A program made the position numbers and the translations under genes. This document shows, piece after piece, positions 8,478-19,133 of a stretch of DNA of 64,000 nt; position 1 is the stretch's first letter; every line of letters begins with the position of its first letter. The stretch spans positions 1 through 64,000 of the forward strand of contig DATGZN010000019.1 of assembly GCA_035297145.1 (NCBI GenBank). The letters are read 5' to 3'. The stretch comes from QHXW01 sp035297145 (lineage in GTDB: Bacteria > Acidobacteriota > Terriglobia > Bryobacterales > Bryobacteraceae). The notes beneath the pieces were generated by a model. That model saw only the letters and a list, made by a program, of their open reading frames with translations. It was not told the DNA's origin and did not search any database.

Positions 8478-9299
8478 CTAGCGGTCCAGCTTGCGGATCT
8501 TGATGTTCCGGAACCAGGCGGCGTCGCCGTGGTTTTGGAGTGAGATGGGGCAGTTTGTCTTCGGCTGCTTGGCCAGCAGCTCGTAGACGTGCGGCGCGAC
8601 TCCCCAGCGCGATTTGATTCCCTGCAAGGCTTCGGGGGAATCGAGAGAGGAATCGACCACCTTGACGCCGTTCATCCAGTGTTCGACGTGGTTGCCGCGC
8701 ACTACGAGCCGGGAATGATTGAACTCGCCAACAGGTTTAGTGACTCTGGCCGATGGCGCGACCATGTCATAGAGAGCACCGGCGGTGTGCGTCAGACCGG
8801 CGTGCGCATCTTCGTTCAGTTTGTCGTCGATCAGTTGGTATTCGAAGCCGATCACGTAATCCTGGCCATGACTGGGACGCTCAGTAACGGGATGAACGAA
8901 GGAGCGCTCGACGCTTTGTTCAAACCTTTCTCTGCCGGCGCCGGGCTCTTTGGGCGGGATCAAACGATGGTCCTGGATACGGTATTTGAGACCGCTGTTG
9001 CCGGCCGGTGAGATCTTCCAATCGAACTCGAGCTCGAAATCGGTGTAGCCGTCCTTGCTGAACAGGTCTTCCGTGATGCGCGGATGTGGGTTGGCCTTGA
9101 GGCATCCGTCTTCTGTGGTCCAGGCGTCGCCCGGAGGCGTCTTGGAACGCGGGTCATCCCAATTGTTCATGGTTTGGCCGTCGAACAGGAGAACCCAGCC
9201 GGCCTGGCGCTCCTCGGGGGTGAGAGTGTTGGGCGGGGTGTCGGCGTGACATGACAACGTCATAACTGCCGCGCATAGGATGAGATTGGAAGTTTTCAT
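8478..9299 (-). CDS. Secreted DUF1080 (3-keto-disaccharide hydrolase-type) protein
   Basis: A 273-residue exported protein with signal MKTSNLILCAAVMTLSC; the Cys at 17 could be a weak lipobox. The rest is a single DUF1080 concanavalin-like beta-sandwich: GWVLLFDGQTMNNWDDP, ELEFDWKISPAGNSGLKYR, the loop VTERPSHGQDYVIGFEYQ, HWMNGVKVVD, and the typical end SLQNHGDAAWFRNIKIRKL. DUF1080 members include the 3-keto-disaccharide hydrolases that cleave 3-keto-glucosides, and they commonly occur beside Gfo/Idh/MocA oxidoreductases, two of which lie in this window. Divergent from the TolB/SMP-30 gene. The family is certain; the exact bond cleaved is not. Confidence 0.9.
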   Translation of the reverse strand: MKTSNLILCAAVMTLSCHADTPPNTLTPEERQAGWVLLFDGQTMNNWDDPRSKTPPGDAWTTEDGCLKANPHPRITEDLFSKDGYTDFELEFDWKISPAGNSGLKYRIQDHRLIPPKEPGAGRERFEQSVERSFVHPVTERPSHGQDYVIGFEYQLIDDKLNEDAHAGLTHTAGALYDMVAPSARVTKPVGEFNHSRLVVRGNHVEHWMNGVKVVDSSLDSPEALQGIKSRWGVAPHVYELLAKQPKTNCPISLQNHGDAAWFRNIKIRKLDR

Positions 9300-9394
9300 G
9301 ATTGCGTCCAGGTTATCAGGAAAAATTCAACGCCGAGACGCCGAGCCGCCGAGAAAACCCAAATACGATATAGTTCCTTGTTGCGGGTGAAAAC

Positions 9395-11830
9395 GTGACG
9401 AGACGAAACTTTTGTGACAGGCCGGTCGCTGTGATGGCGGTGCTTTCTCTTTGCTTGGGCGCGGCGGCGCAACAGGGCGGCGCTGTGGGCAATTTCGAGG
9501 CTCATGGCGATGTTGGCGACGCCCCCAAGGCGGGTTCCATCGAATACGATTCCGCGAGCGGCGAGTACCGAGTGACGGGCGGCGGCGCCAACTTGTGGGA
9601 GAAGGTTGACGCTTTTCAGTTCGCGTGGAAAAAGATGTCGGGCGACATCAACATGACCGCGGACATCCATTTTATCGGCACCGGCAAGGAGAATCATCGG
9701 AAAGCGCTGCTCATGATCCGGCAGAGCCTGGATGCGAACTCGCCTTACGCCGATGTGGCGCTGCATGGCGACGGCCTGACGTCGCTGCAATTTAGGACGG
9801 CGGCCGGCGCGGACACGGATGAAGTTCGTTCCACGGTAACCGGGCCGGTGCGGATTCGTATCGAGCGGCGCGGGAATCAATTCACGATTCGCGTCGGAAA
9901 ACCGGGCGAGAGACTGACGGCGTCGGCGCCGGTTACGGTGGCGCTGCAGGACCCGGTTTACGTCGGTATCGGCGTGTGCTCGCATGATGCACAGGTTATC
10001 GAGACGGCGGTGTTCTCCAACGTCAGCGTGGAAGCGCCGCAACCGCGGGCGCAGATCCGCAGCAAGATCTCGGTGTATGACCTGACTGACAAATCGGTGC
10101 GCGTGGTTTACACCGCGAACAAGCTTTTCGAAGCGCCGAACTGGTCACACGACGGCAAGCACCTCATCGCTAACTCGGGCGGCGATCTGTATCGGATTCC
10201 GCTGGATGGCGGGGAGCCGGAAAAAATCGACATCGGAGCGGCGGGCTACCAGTGCAACAACGACCACAGCTTCTCGCCGGATGAGAAGCTGCTTGCCATT
10301 TCGTGCAGCTCGGCGTCGTCGGAGGAATCGCAGGTGTATCTGACCTCGCTCGACGGCAAGCCGCCGCGGCTGATGACGCCGAAAGCGCCGAGTTACTTTC
10401 ACGGCTGGTCGCCGGATGGCAAATGGCTGGCATTTGTTGGCGAACGTAACGGTAACTTCAATCTATTTCGCATGGCGGTTACCGGGGGCGAGGAGCAGCG
10501 GTTGACATCGAAGAAGAGTTACGACGACGGGCCGGACTACTCGCCCGACGGAAAGTGGATCTACTTCAACTCGGACCGCTCGGGAAGTTGGGACATCTGG
10601 CGCATGCCGGCGAACGGAGCGGGACCGGACGATAAGAAGGCGGAGCGCGTGACTAGTGATGAATTGGAAGACTGGTTTCCGCACCCTTCGCCCGACGGCA
10701 AATGGCTGGTCTTCCTCTCGTTTCCACACGGCACCAAGGGGCACGACGAACGCACCAACATCCAGTTCCGTATGATGCCGCTGCCCGGCAAGAAGCTGAA
10801 GCCCGGACAAATTCAGAAGGTTATCGATCTCTTCGGCGGGCAGGGAACGATCAATGTGAATTCGTGGGCGCCGGATTCGAAGAAATTTGCGTTCGTGGCT
10901 TATGAGATCGCGCCGCAGCAGGCACGTCGGCGGCAGCTTCGCGAGTTCGGATTGAAAGCGGAATCAGATGCGTTTTGGAAGGTGCTGGATCGGGATGCGA
11001 AGCTGGAAAAGGTTGCGGGCGACTTCGGGTTCACCGAAGGTCCGGTTTGGGATCCGCGCGGTTTTCTATACGTCAGCGACGAAGAGACGAACTGGATTTT
11101 TCGCGTTTTTCCCGACGGGCGACGGGAGAAGGTTTTTCAGACGGGCGATCCGGACGGCAGCACATTCGACCGGCAGGGACGCCTGATTACTACCGCGAGC
11201 GTGCTGCGCGCCATCGTCGAGGTGAAGATGGACGGCACATATCGTATGCTGGCCGACAAGTACGAAGGCAAGCGGCTCAACAGTCCGAATGATATCGTTC
11301 CAGGCCCGGATGGCGCGTTGTATTTCACCGATCCGACGCTCGATCTGGTGAAGGGCGAAAAGCAGGAGCTTCCGTTCCAGGGAGTTTTTCGTTTGGGAGA
11401 TGACGGATCGCTCCGGCTGCTGACGAAGGAGCTGCAACAGCCGAACGGTCTGGCATTTTCGCCGGACGGCAAGCGCCTGTACATCGATGACAGCAAGGCG
11501 CGCGACATCCACGTGTACGATGTGGGCGCCGACGGCACCATCAGCAACGGCCGGTTGTTTGGAAAGGAAGAAGGGCCGCCGCGTTCCGGCGTGCCGGATG
11601 GCATGAAGGTGGATCGGGACGGCAATCTTTACGTAACGGGACCCGAGGGGATCTGGGTGTGGGACCCGAGCGGAAATCACATCGGCACGATCGTGGTTCC
11701 GGAGCAGCCGGCCAATCTCGCGTGGGGAGATGCGGATTGGAGCACGCTGTACCTGACAGCGACCACTTCGGTCTATAAGATCAAGACCAAGGCGCGGGGA
11801 TTTGTGCCGTACGAGAGGATGGGGCAGTAG
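9395..11830 (+). CDS. Exported fusion: TolB/WD40-like propeller plus SMP-30/gluconolactonase
   Basis: An 811-residue protein with three parts. Residues 1-27 are a signal peptide; 28-210 form a DUF1349/laminin-G-like sandwich (NMTADIHFIGTGKENHRKA). Residues about 220-515 hold TolB PD40 repeats (PNWSHDGKHL, FSPDEKLLAIS, WSPDGKWLAFVG, YSPDGKWIYFNSDRSGSWDI). Residues about 520-811 are an SMP-30/gluconolactonase propeller with the metal motifs FTEGPVWDPRG, NSPNDIVPGPDG, and PDGMKVDRDGNLYV. SMP-30 enzymes hydrolyse sugar lactones. I use the GTG start at 9395; an in-frame ATG at 9434 is the alternative and leaves a shorter signal. The two propellers are normally separate proteins. It is followed 7 bases later by the DUF1801 gene. 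Confidence 0.85.
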   Translation: MTRRNFCDRPVAVMAVLSLCLGAAAQQGGAVGNFEAHGDVGDAPKAGSIEYDSASGEYRVTGGGANLWEKVDAFQFAWKKMSGDINMTADIHFIGTGKENHRKALLMIRQSLDANSPYADVALHGDGLTSLQFRTAAGADTDEVRSTVTGPVRIRIERRGNQFTIRVGKPGERLTASAPVTVALQDPVYVGIGVCSHDAQVIETAVFSNVSVEAPQPRAQIRSKISVYDLTDKSVRVVYTANKLFEAPNWSHDGKHLIANSGGDLYRIPLDGGEPEKIDIGAAGYQCNNDHSFSPDEKLLAISCSSASSEESQVYLTSLDGKPPRLMTPKAPSYFHGWSPDGKWLAFVGERNGNFNLFRMAVTGGEEQRLTSKKSYDDGPDYSPDGKWIYFNSDRSGSWDIWRMPANGAGPDDKKAERVTSDELEDWFPHPSPDGKWLVFLSFPHGTKGHDERTNIQFRMMPLPGKKLKPGQIQKVIDLFGGQGTINVNSWAPDSKKFAFVAYEIAPQQARRRQLREFGLKAESDAFWKVLDRDAKLEKVAGDFGFTEGPVWDPRGFLYVSDEETNWIFRVFPDGRREKVFQTGDPDGSTFDRQGRLITTASVLRAIVEVKMDGTYRMLADKYEGKRLNSPNDIVPGPDGALYFTDPTLDLVKGEKQELPFQGVFRLGDDGSLRLLTKELQQPNGLAFSPDGKRLYIDDSKARDIHVYDVGADGTISNGRLFGKEEGPPRSGVPDGMKVDRDGNLYVTGPEGIWVWDPSGNHIGTIVVPEQPANLAWGDADWSTLYLTATTSVYKIKTKARGFVPYERMGQ

Positions 11831-11837
11831 GGCCAAG

Positions 11838-12200
11838 ATGATTAGCAAGGCGGCCGACGTACAGAGGTATATCGCAGAACTGCCCGCAGAGCGGCGAGTT
11901 GCCATCGAGAAACTGCGAAGACTTTGCCAGCAGCATCTCAAGGGGTACGAGGAGAGCATGGATTTCGGCATGCCTGTCTACAAGCGCAATGGCGTGGCGG
12001 AGATCGCGTTTGCCAGCCAAAAGCAATACATCTCCTTCTACGTGATGAAAAAAGAGGTGCTGGACGAGTTCCGCAGCGCGCTTCCCGGCGCAAAGATCGG
12101 CAAGGGATGCGTTCGCTTTGCGAAGCCGGAATGTATCGACTTCAACGTGCTTAGGCAGGTGCTCAGTAGGACTGCGGAATCGAAGTACGCGCCGTGCTAA
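11838..12200 (+). CDS. DUF1801 (YdhG-like) protein
   Basis: A 120-residue cytoplasmic protein. The start MISKAADVQRYIAELP lies 7 bases after the previous stop and gives the family's usual beginning. It has the DUF1801 signature: an N-terminal helix (VQRYIAELPAERRVAIEKLR), YEESMDFGMPVYKRNG, the strand FASQKQYISFYVMKK, and the closing GKGCVRFAKPECIDF. The fold is small alpha+beta and the function is unknown, although members are often described as iron-chaperone-like. Probably co-transcribed with the TolB/SMP-30 gene by proximity, without an evident functional link. It converges on the oxidoreductase gene ending at 12214. Confidence 0.8.
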   Translation: MISKAADVQRYIAELPAERRVAIEKLRRLCQQHLKGYEESMDFGMPVYKRNGVAEIAFASQKQYISFYVMKKEVLDEFRSALPGAKIGKGCVRFAKPECIDFNVLRQVLSRTAESKYAPC

Positions 12201-12213
12201 CGGCGGTAATCGC

Positions 12214-13758
<1,545 letters not shown>

Positions 13759-13842
13759 GGGCACACCTCTTCGTGGAGATTGCGGGCTGCTGAAAGTATA
13801 TAGCAACTGGAGGCGGACGTGGGTGGCGGATGAGACCTGGCT

Positions 13843-16800
13843 TCAGGGAGCGGCTGCGACGGTCACGCGGTAAGAGCCCGGGTTGAGGGCAAAAATGTCG
13901 AAAAGATACGTGCCAGCATCTAGCATCATGTCCACCACGCCCGAGCCCGGCGTATCCACTTCGAAGTCGGGGATGGTAGACCCATTAGAAAAGACGAACA
14001 TCGTACCGGCGAAATCCCCGATCCCGGTAAGCTGGAACTGCACAGTGGCGGGCTGGGCTAGCGAGAAGCTGAACCAATCAAAGACGTTGGTCTGAGTAAA
14101 GGTGCCGGAGAAAGACAGGGGCAGTGACACAGCAAGCGGGTTCGATTCGTCGGTGGAAAATGGGACCGTCAGGGCGACGTCCACCGGATTGGACGAAACG
14201 CCGCCGATGCTTAGCACCACGGGGACTGAGTCACCCCAGCTTGCAACTGTAGGCACGACGAAGCTCACCTGGTACATGCCCACTTCACCCGGCGTCAAAG
14301 CCGAAGAGATGACGGTCGCCGGCACCCCACCCACCGACACAGAAGGCGGCACGGTTGTTTGAGCAATTGGTTGAGATGGAGATGCGGCTCCAGTGCGTGG
14401 CTGATTATTCACGGCACCAAGGCCGGTGCAGGATAGCGTCAGAGTGTCGCCTGTTTTGGCCGGTCGTGAGCCGGGCGCGGCGCCCAATGGCGCAGCTAAG
14501 ACCTTCGACTTGCCATGAAAGATGTTGCCCTGACCCGTGCCCGTCCCATCCGCGGAAAAGATGCCGGGCAGGTAGGGAACAACTTGAACTTTTGAGGACG
14601 TGGTTGCTGATCCCACCGAAAGCACCGCCGTAGCTGTGCCCAATGGCACTTCCCAAGGAATTTGCACCGTCAGCTTGTCGCTTAATGCCGAAAATTGAGG
14701 CGCATCGAATTCCGCGATGGCCAGAGATTCCCCGCCGAGTTTCGTTGGCAGCGGCGGCGCAGCCGCGACGGCTTCCCTGGTGGTTGTCATGCTCGTGCCG
14801 AACACGTCCACAACGCTCCCCGGAACGACAGACCCGTTGGTGACGCTCGTGCTGGAGGTCAGTCCCAGGCTTGCCGCATTCACGATTCCACCTGCGGCGA
14901 TTCCCAAGGGTGGCACAGGTATCGCGAGATCCCACATGCCTCTGCCATGGGTGGAAACGCGGAGGATTCTGGAGGCGTGGTGGAACGCGAGTCCCGTAAC
15001 GGGCGCACCTGGTAAACCGGTTCCCAAGGGCGACCAGGAAGTTCCGCCATCAGTGGTCGCAAAAACACCAATGTCCGTAGCAAGATAAATCCTTCCACCG
15101 ATGTCGGGGTCGAGCGCCAGATCATTAGCCGGAATGTCGGGTAGATTGCCACTGATATCCAGCCACGTGCCACCGCCGTCAGGGGTCTCCCAGACGTGAC
15201 CCGCACCGAAACCAGACAGAGTGACATAAGCAAGCAAAGGGTTGGCCGGATCGATCGCGATTTGAGTCACTGTCTGAGCGGGTAAACCGGCGGAACGATC
15301 CTCCCACCTTGCAGCCGGCCCGGAGAGCGCGTTATTCGTTGTCCGAAACCGTCCCGCAAAAGTGCCTACGTATACCGCGTTGGGATCGCTCGGAGCCACC
15401 GCGATGGCCATCAGCATGTCATAACCCAAATTTGAGTTCGTGAGATCCGGGGAAATAACCTGCCATGAACCTGCCCCATTTGTGCTTTGGTAGATGTGCT
15501 TGCTTCCGGCGAAATAGAGAATCCGTGGGTTCGCTGGATCCATGGCCAGTCCGGGGTCAAACGGGGCTTCGGTAATCCCAGTCGAGGCCAGCTGGAAATC
15601 GCCCCCCGCGTTAGTTGACTTGAGTAGCGTACCGCCGGTGGAGCATGCCACATACATATTCGATGGATTCATGAAATCAATGGCATTAGCTCCTCCGTCG
15701 CCGCACGCCACGCCCGTCCAGTGGAGTGAGCCATCGTAAAGGAGCGTTCCGTTGTCTTGCGTACCTCCCAAGGTGATCTTAGGATCGGTCGGGTGGAGAG
15801 CTGGACTGCGATAGAACTGAGTAATCGCCAGAGTGGCATTCAAATCGGTCCAGTTGGCTCCTGGATTGGAGAAGTCAGTGGTGCTGTAAACACCGCCGTC
15901 ATTGCCGGCGTAGACCTTGTGCCCGTCGGCCGAAAATGCCACAGCGTGCTGATCGACATGAACGAGCACATTGCCTGGCTGGTAGCGCTCGACATAGTAA
16001 TTCTCGTAGAACAACTTCCACGTCTTGCCTTGGTCGGTGGAGACGCCGAGGGAGCATCCACCGCCCAACACAACGTCTGGATTAACCGGAGAAACGCTCA
16101 GCACGTTGCAATACCAGCCGCCACCGTAGTTCGGCGACGGGAGCGTAGTCCAATTGGCGCCCCCATCGTCTGTGCGGTAAAGGCCCAAGGTGGAGTTTAG
16201 ATTTCGGGAATCCTGAATGCCGGCGTAGACAGTTGAGGTGTGCGATGGAGAGATTGCGATGGCGATACGCCCCAGGTTTTGCGTTGGAAGAGCGTTCGGA
16301 GCAGTTCCGGTAACAGCCGACCAGGTCTGCCCGCCGTCCGACGAGCGAAAGATCCCGGCTGAAAAGTCAAAAAAAGGGTTGCCCAAACCTGCCCAGGCGA
16401 TGTTGCCGTTCAAGGGATCAAAGGCAACAGCACTCGCGAACTCTCCCTGCAGCACTGGAGCCCAGGTAGCGCCACCATCCGCGGAGCGGTAAACGCCGCC
16501 CACACTACCCGCAAGAATAACCTGCCTATCGCTGGGACAAACTGAGACGGCACTAATCGCGAACCCGGCAAACGGCCCAGGAGTATTTATCCAGGTAGCA
16601 CCTCCGTTGGAGGATTTCAGAATTCCAAGGCCGCCGTATGCGTCGCCACTGTTGTTGGCTTCGCCTGTACCGACATATACCGTGTCGGGCGCGGAAGGGT
16701 CAAGCGCGATGGAGCCGATCGAGAGCGAGGGCTGGCCGTCGCTAATCGGCTTCCAGTGTTCCCCGCCGTCCTTGGTTTTCCAAACCCCGCCGTCCGCCGC

Positions 16801-17208
16801 TCCCGCGTAGACAACATCCCCATTGCGCGGATCTACCGCCAGCGCCGTAACACGGCCTGAGTTGACGCCGAAAAAACTGGCGGGCTGAGGCCCGATGAAC
16901 TTCCATTTGCCGGTTAGAGGGGCCGCAGCATCACGCGTCGCGGCCGACGGCCCGCGTTCGAGGGCCATCCGCTCTTTCTGGCGGATCGCGCGAAGCCGAG
17001 CCCCAACAGGAATGTGATCCAAAGGATATGCGCGCTGGCGATAGAACAATTCCTCGAGGCGCTGCTCGTGCTCCTCTTCTTCGTTGTCATCCTCCCGCCG
17101 GCCACGCTCTGTTTGCGCGAAGGACACCGCCGCAAAGCAGAGGCAAGTCAGAAAAACTCCGATCGGTCGTGCGGAGGTTCTCCATCCAGGCGCCCGGGGA
17201 GAACGCAT
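13843..17208 (-). CDS. Secreted sortilin/BNR-propeller protein with Solibacter C-terminal domain and PPC domain
   Basis: A 1121-residue exported protein with signal PIGVFLTCLCFAAVSFAQ. Residues about 100-770 form one or two VPS10/sortilin-like propellers with at least eight Asp-box (BNR) motifs: SADGGATW, SSDGGQTW, TDDGGANW, STDQGKTW, TPDGGGTW, TTDGGTSW and similar. Residues about 775-1010 match the Solibacter-type C-terminal beta-sandwich (TIGR03437-like: GSVVDVFGTSM, LTVQIPWEVPLGTA, LTLSCTGLGAVN). The last about 90 residues are a bacterial pre-peptidase C-terminal-like domain (FDWFSFSLAQPATVQF, LDAGTYLFDIFALNPGSY). BNR propellers of this kind occur in xyloglucanases and in non-catalytic adhesins; no catalytic acids can be assigned, so a surface or binding role is equally likely. 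Confidence 0.85.
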   Translation of the reverse strand: MRSPRAPGWRTSARPIGVFLTCLCFAAVSFAQTERGRREDDNEEEEHEQRLEELFYRQRAYPLDHIPVGARLRAIRQKERMALERGPSAATRDAAAPLTGKWKFIGPQPASFFGVNSGRVTALAVDPRNGDVVYAGAADGGVWKTKDGGEHWKPISDGQPSLSIGSIALDPSAPDTVYVGTGEANNSGDAYGGLGILKSSNGGATWINTPGPFAGFAISAVSVCPSDRQVILAGSVGGVYRSADGGATWAPVLQGEFASAVAFDPLNGNIAWAGLGNPFFDFSAGIFRSSDGGQTWSAVTGTAPNALPTQNLGRIAIAISPSHTSTVYAGIQDSRNLNSTLGLYRTDDGGANWTTLPSPNYGGGWYCNVLSVSPVNPDVVLGGGCSLGVSTDQGKTWKLFYENYYVERYQPGNVLVHVDQHAVAFSADGHKVYAGNDGGVYSTTDFSNPGANWTDLNATLAITQFYRSPALHPTDPKITLGGTQDNGTLLYDGSLHWTGVACGDGGANAIDFMNPSNMYVACSTGGTLLKSTNAGGDFQLASTGITEAPFDPGLAMDPANPRILYFAGSKHIYQSTNGAGSWQVISPDLTNSNLGYDMLMAIAVAPSDPNAVYVGTFAGRFRTTNNALSGPAARWEDRSAGLPAQTVTQIAIDPANPLLAYVTLSGFGAGHVWETPDGGGTWLDISGNLPDIPANDLALDPDIGGRIYLATDIGVFATTDGGTSWSPLGTGLPGAPVTGLAFHHASRILRVSTHGRGMWDLAIPVPPLGIAAGGIVNAASLGLTSSTSVTNGSVVPGSVVDVFGTSMTTTREAVAAAPPLPTKLGGESLAIAEFDAPQFSALSDKLTVQIPWEVPLGTATAVLSVGSATTSSKVQVVPYLPGIFSADGTGTGQGNIFHGKSKVLAAPLGAAPGSRPAKTGDTLTLSCTGLGAVNNQPRTGAASPSQPIAQTTVPPSVSVGGVPATVISSALTPGEVGMYQVSFVVPTVASWGDSVPVVLSIGGVSSNPVDVALTVPFSTDESNPLAVSLPLSFSGTFTQTNVFDWFSFSLAQPATVQFQLTGIGDFAGTMFVFSNGSTIPDFEVDTPGSGVVDMMLDAGTYLFDIFALNPGSYRVTVAAAP

Positions 17209-17464
17209 ATCTGAGGCAGAATATCATGTGTTCGGTCTTACTGCCAGCACTCGCACTCGGTTCCTTGGTGGCGCCGGACGTTCGAACAAGCGTGAACCGG
17301 GGCTGCGAGCACTTGAACCTTTCGAACGGAGTGAGTACTCGCTCGTGCGGTGTCCCAGTCCATTTCGTGCGCCGGGCCGGACAGTATTTGGCACCTACTA
17401 CGGCGTGGATCTTCAGGATGGTCAGACCGCTCTTGGCGTCGCAGATTGAATCCGTTGGCTTCTG

Positions 17465-17470
17465 TATAAT
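17465..17470 (+). promoter_or_regulatory. -10 element TATAAT for a probable leaderless transcript
   Basis: A consensus TATAAT ends 8 bases before the ATG of the ChbG/YdjC gene at 17479. Transcription starting 6-8 bases downstream would begin at or next to the start codon, leaving no room for a ribosome site, and none is visible. No good -35 is seen (CAGATT at about 17-base spacing). The remaining bases 17209-17464 hold no recognisable gene. Confidence 0.45.
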
Positions 17471-17478
17471 GCCTCTCG

Positions 17479-18471
17479 ATGACTCGCCGGATTGTTTTGT
17501 GCGCGCTTGTTGCCGCGTCTGGTTGCATGGCTCAGACGGGCCCGACTTACGCTGAAAAACTGGGATGGAAGAAGGGTGAGCGCGTGCTCATCCTGCATAT
17601 GGATGACGCGGGGATGTCTTACGACTCGAACGCGGGCATCGAGCGCGTGCTCGAGAACGGCGCCGCGCGATCTCTCAGCGTGATGATGCCGTGCCCGTGG
17701 GTTCCAGAGATCGTCCATTATCTGACGGGGCACCCTGGCACTGATGCGGGATTGCACCTGACGCTTACTTCCGAATGGCGCGAATACCGATGGGGGCCGC
17801 TGGCGGGTGCGGCTGTGCCCGGCCTGATCGACCCGGAAGGCGCTTTGTGGCCAGGGGTGGGACAAGTGGTCGCACATGCGACTCCGGAGGAGGTGGACCG
17901 GGAGATCCGCGCGCAATTGATGCGCGCCGAGAAGATGGGCTTCCATCCAACGCATCTGGATTCGCATATGGGGACTCTGTTCGCGAATCAGGCGTTCCTC
18001 GAGAAATACGTCCGGTTGGGCATTGAGAAACAGATTCCCGTGATGTTCCCGGGCGGGCACGATACTTACATCCAGGCGGACACGCGCGCGACGCCGGAGC
18101 GGCTGGCACAAATGCAGAAGCTCGGCGCGCAATTGTGGGACGCGGGACTGCCTGTGCTGGATGATCTGCACAATACCAGCTACGGCTGGCGCATTCCGGC
18201 GGGCATGGCGCGCGACGATGCGCATCTACAGCAATGGCGCGTCGAGCGGTACGAGGAGACGCTCGAAGAATTGAAGCCAGGCCTGACTATGGTGATCATG
18301 CACTGCACGGCGCCGACAGAGGTCTTCCCACACATCTCGAATTCGGGCGACATCCGCAAAGCGGACATGCTGGCGATGCTCGACCCGGGGTTTCAAGCAT
18401 TTCTGAAAGACAAAGGCTTCGTCGTCACCACCTGGAAGGAAGCCGCCGAACGCCGCAAACGGGCGCAATGA
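17479..18471 (+). CDS. Exported ChbG/HpnK (YdjC)-family carbohydrate deacetylase
   Basis: A 330-residue protein with a signal peptide (IVLCALVAASGCMAQ). The YdjC fold is recognised from ILHMDDAGMSYDSNAGI, where the paired Asp provide a metal ligand and base, from DAGLHLTLTSEWREYRW, and from FHPTHLDSHMGTLF, with two further metal-binding His. These enzymes deacetylate chitooligosaccharides or hopanoid glucosamine; here the signal peptide argues for an extracytoplasmic polysaccharide substrate rather than a hopanoid. Length is normal for exported family members. The C-terminal part (LTMVIMHCTAPTEVFPHIS) is also typical. Possibly translated from a leaderless mRNA. Confidence 0.87.
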   Translation: MTRRIVLCALVAASGCMAQTGPTYAEKLGWKKGERVLILHMDDAGMSYDSNAGIERVLENGAARSLSVMMPCPWVPEIVHYLTGHPGTDAGLHLTLTSEWREYRWGPLAGAAVPGLIDPEGALWPGVGQVVAHATPEEVDREIRAQLMRAEKMGFHPTHLDSHMGTLFANQAFLEKYVRLGIEKQIPVMFPGGHDTYIQADTRATPERLAQMQKLGAQLWDAGLPVLDDLHNTSYGWRIPAGMARDDAHLQQWRVERYEETLEELKPGLTMVIMHCTAPTEVFPHISNSGDIRKADMLAMLDPGFQAFLKDKGFVVTTWKEAAERRKRAQ

Positions 18472-18494
18472 CCAATCACCTTAGCAACCCGCTT

Positions 18495-18523
18495 TTGACA
18501 TACTCTAATAAATAGAGTACTCT
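18495..18523 (+). promoter_or_regulatory. Sigma-70 promoter of the DUF1579-membrane-regulator operon
   Basis: A perfect -35 TTGACA (18495-18500), exactly 17 bases of spacer, and a -10 TACTCT (18518-18523) that keeps the critical T, A and final T of TATAAT. The first gene starts at 18568. The spacer and the -10 are covered by operator half-sites (next feature), so binding there would block polymerase. Confidence 0.65.
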
Positions 18524-18524
18524 A
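18501..18524 (+). promoter_or_regulatory. Operator: three TACTCTA half-sites overlapping the promoter
   Basis: Bases 18501-18507 TACTCTA and 18513-18519 TAGAGTA are perfect inverted arms around ATAAA. The second arm also forms a perfect 12-base palindrome, TAGAGTACTCTA (18513-18524), with a third half-site. All lie between the -35 and the end of the -10. The likely ligand is the winged-helix regulator encoded as the third gene of the same operon (19729-20031), giving autoregulation; that link is inferred. Confidence 0.65.
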
Positions 18525-18567
18525 GATATGCGCCTCGGGAAACCCTCTGCGCCAAGGAGTTCGCCAA

Positions 18568-19098
18568 ATGAAAACCGCGATTTGCGCCTCAGTAGTCATG
18601 ATTTCGGTCAGTCTTTCGCTGGCCGCACAGCAGCCCGCTTCGAACAGCGCCGACGCGCAGCGCGAGGCCATGCGCAAGCTTTCGTTTCTGGCCGGTCATT
18701 GGTCGGGGTCTGTCACCGTCGTTCGCGGACCGGGAGAGCCGCTTCATCTCACTCAAATGGAAGATGTCGAGTACAAGCTTGACGGCCTCGTCCTGCTCAT
18801 CGAGGGCAAAAGCACCAGCGCCGACGGTAAGGTAGCGTTCAGCGCCCTAGCGACGGTTTCTTACGACGATGCCTCCCATACCTATCGCTTCCGCGCCTAC
18901 AATGACGGCCACTACCTCGACACGGAGCTTTCGGTGCCCACTAATGGCTTTTCCTGGAGCTTCGCGGCCGGACCAGCCCACATTGTGAACACCATGCACC
19001 TGACCGGCAAAGGCGAGTGGGAGGAAGTCACCGAGGTGACCGTTGGCAGCAATCCTCCGCATCGCAGCGTGGAAATGTTGCTTCAACATCAGCCATAA
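18568..19098 (+). CDS. Secreted DUF1579-like (lipocalin/nitrobindin-like) protein
   Basis: A 176-residue exported protein with signal MKTAICASVVMISVSLSLAA, preceded by an AAGGAG ribosome site. The core begins LSFLAGHWSGSVTV, the common opening of DUF1579/THAP4-like beta-barrels, followed by LVLLIEGKS, FSALATVSYDDASHTYRFRA and NGFSWSF. Such barrels may bind a small hydrophobic ligand or haem, but no ligand residues can be assigned. It is the first gene of a three-gene operon with a membrane protein and a winged-helix regulator, directly behind a promoter covered by operator half-sites, so its expression is probably switched by that regulator. Confidence 0.75.
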   Translation: MKTAICASVVMISVSLSLAAQQPASNSADAQREAMRKLSFLAGHWSGSVTVVRGPGEPLHLTQMEDVEYKLDGLVLLIEGKSTSADGKVAFSALATVSYDDASHTYRFRAYNDGHYLDTELSVPTNGFSWSFAAGPAHIVNTMHLTGKGEWEEVTEVTVGSNPPHRSVEMLLQHQP

Positions 19099-19133
19099 AC
19101 ACGGTAATTCGAGCTTCCTAAAGGAGAACTGCC

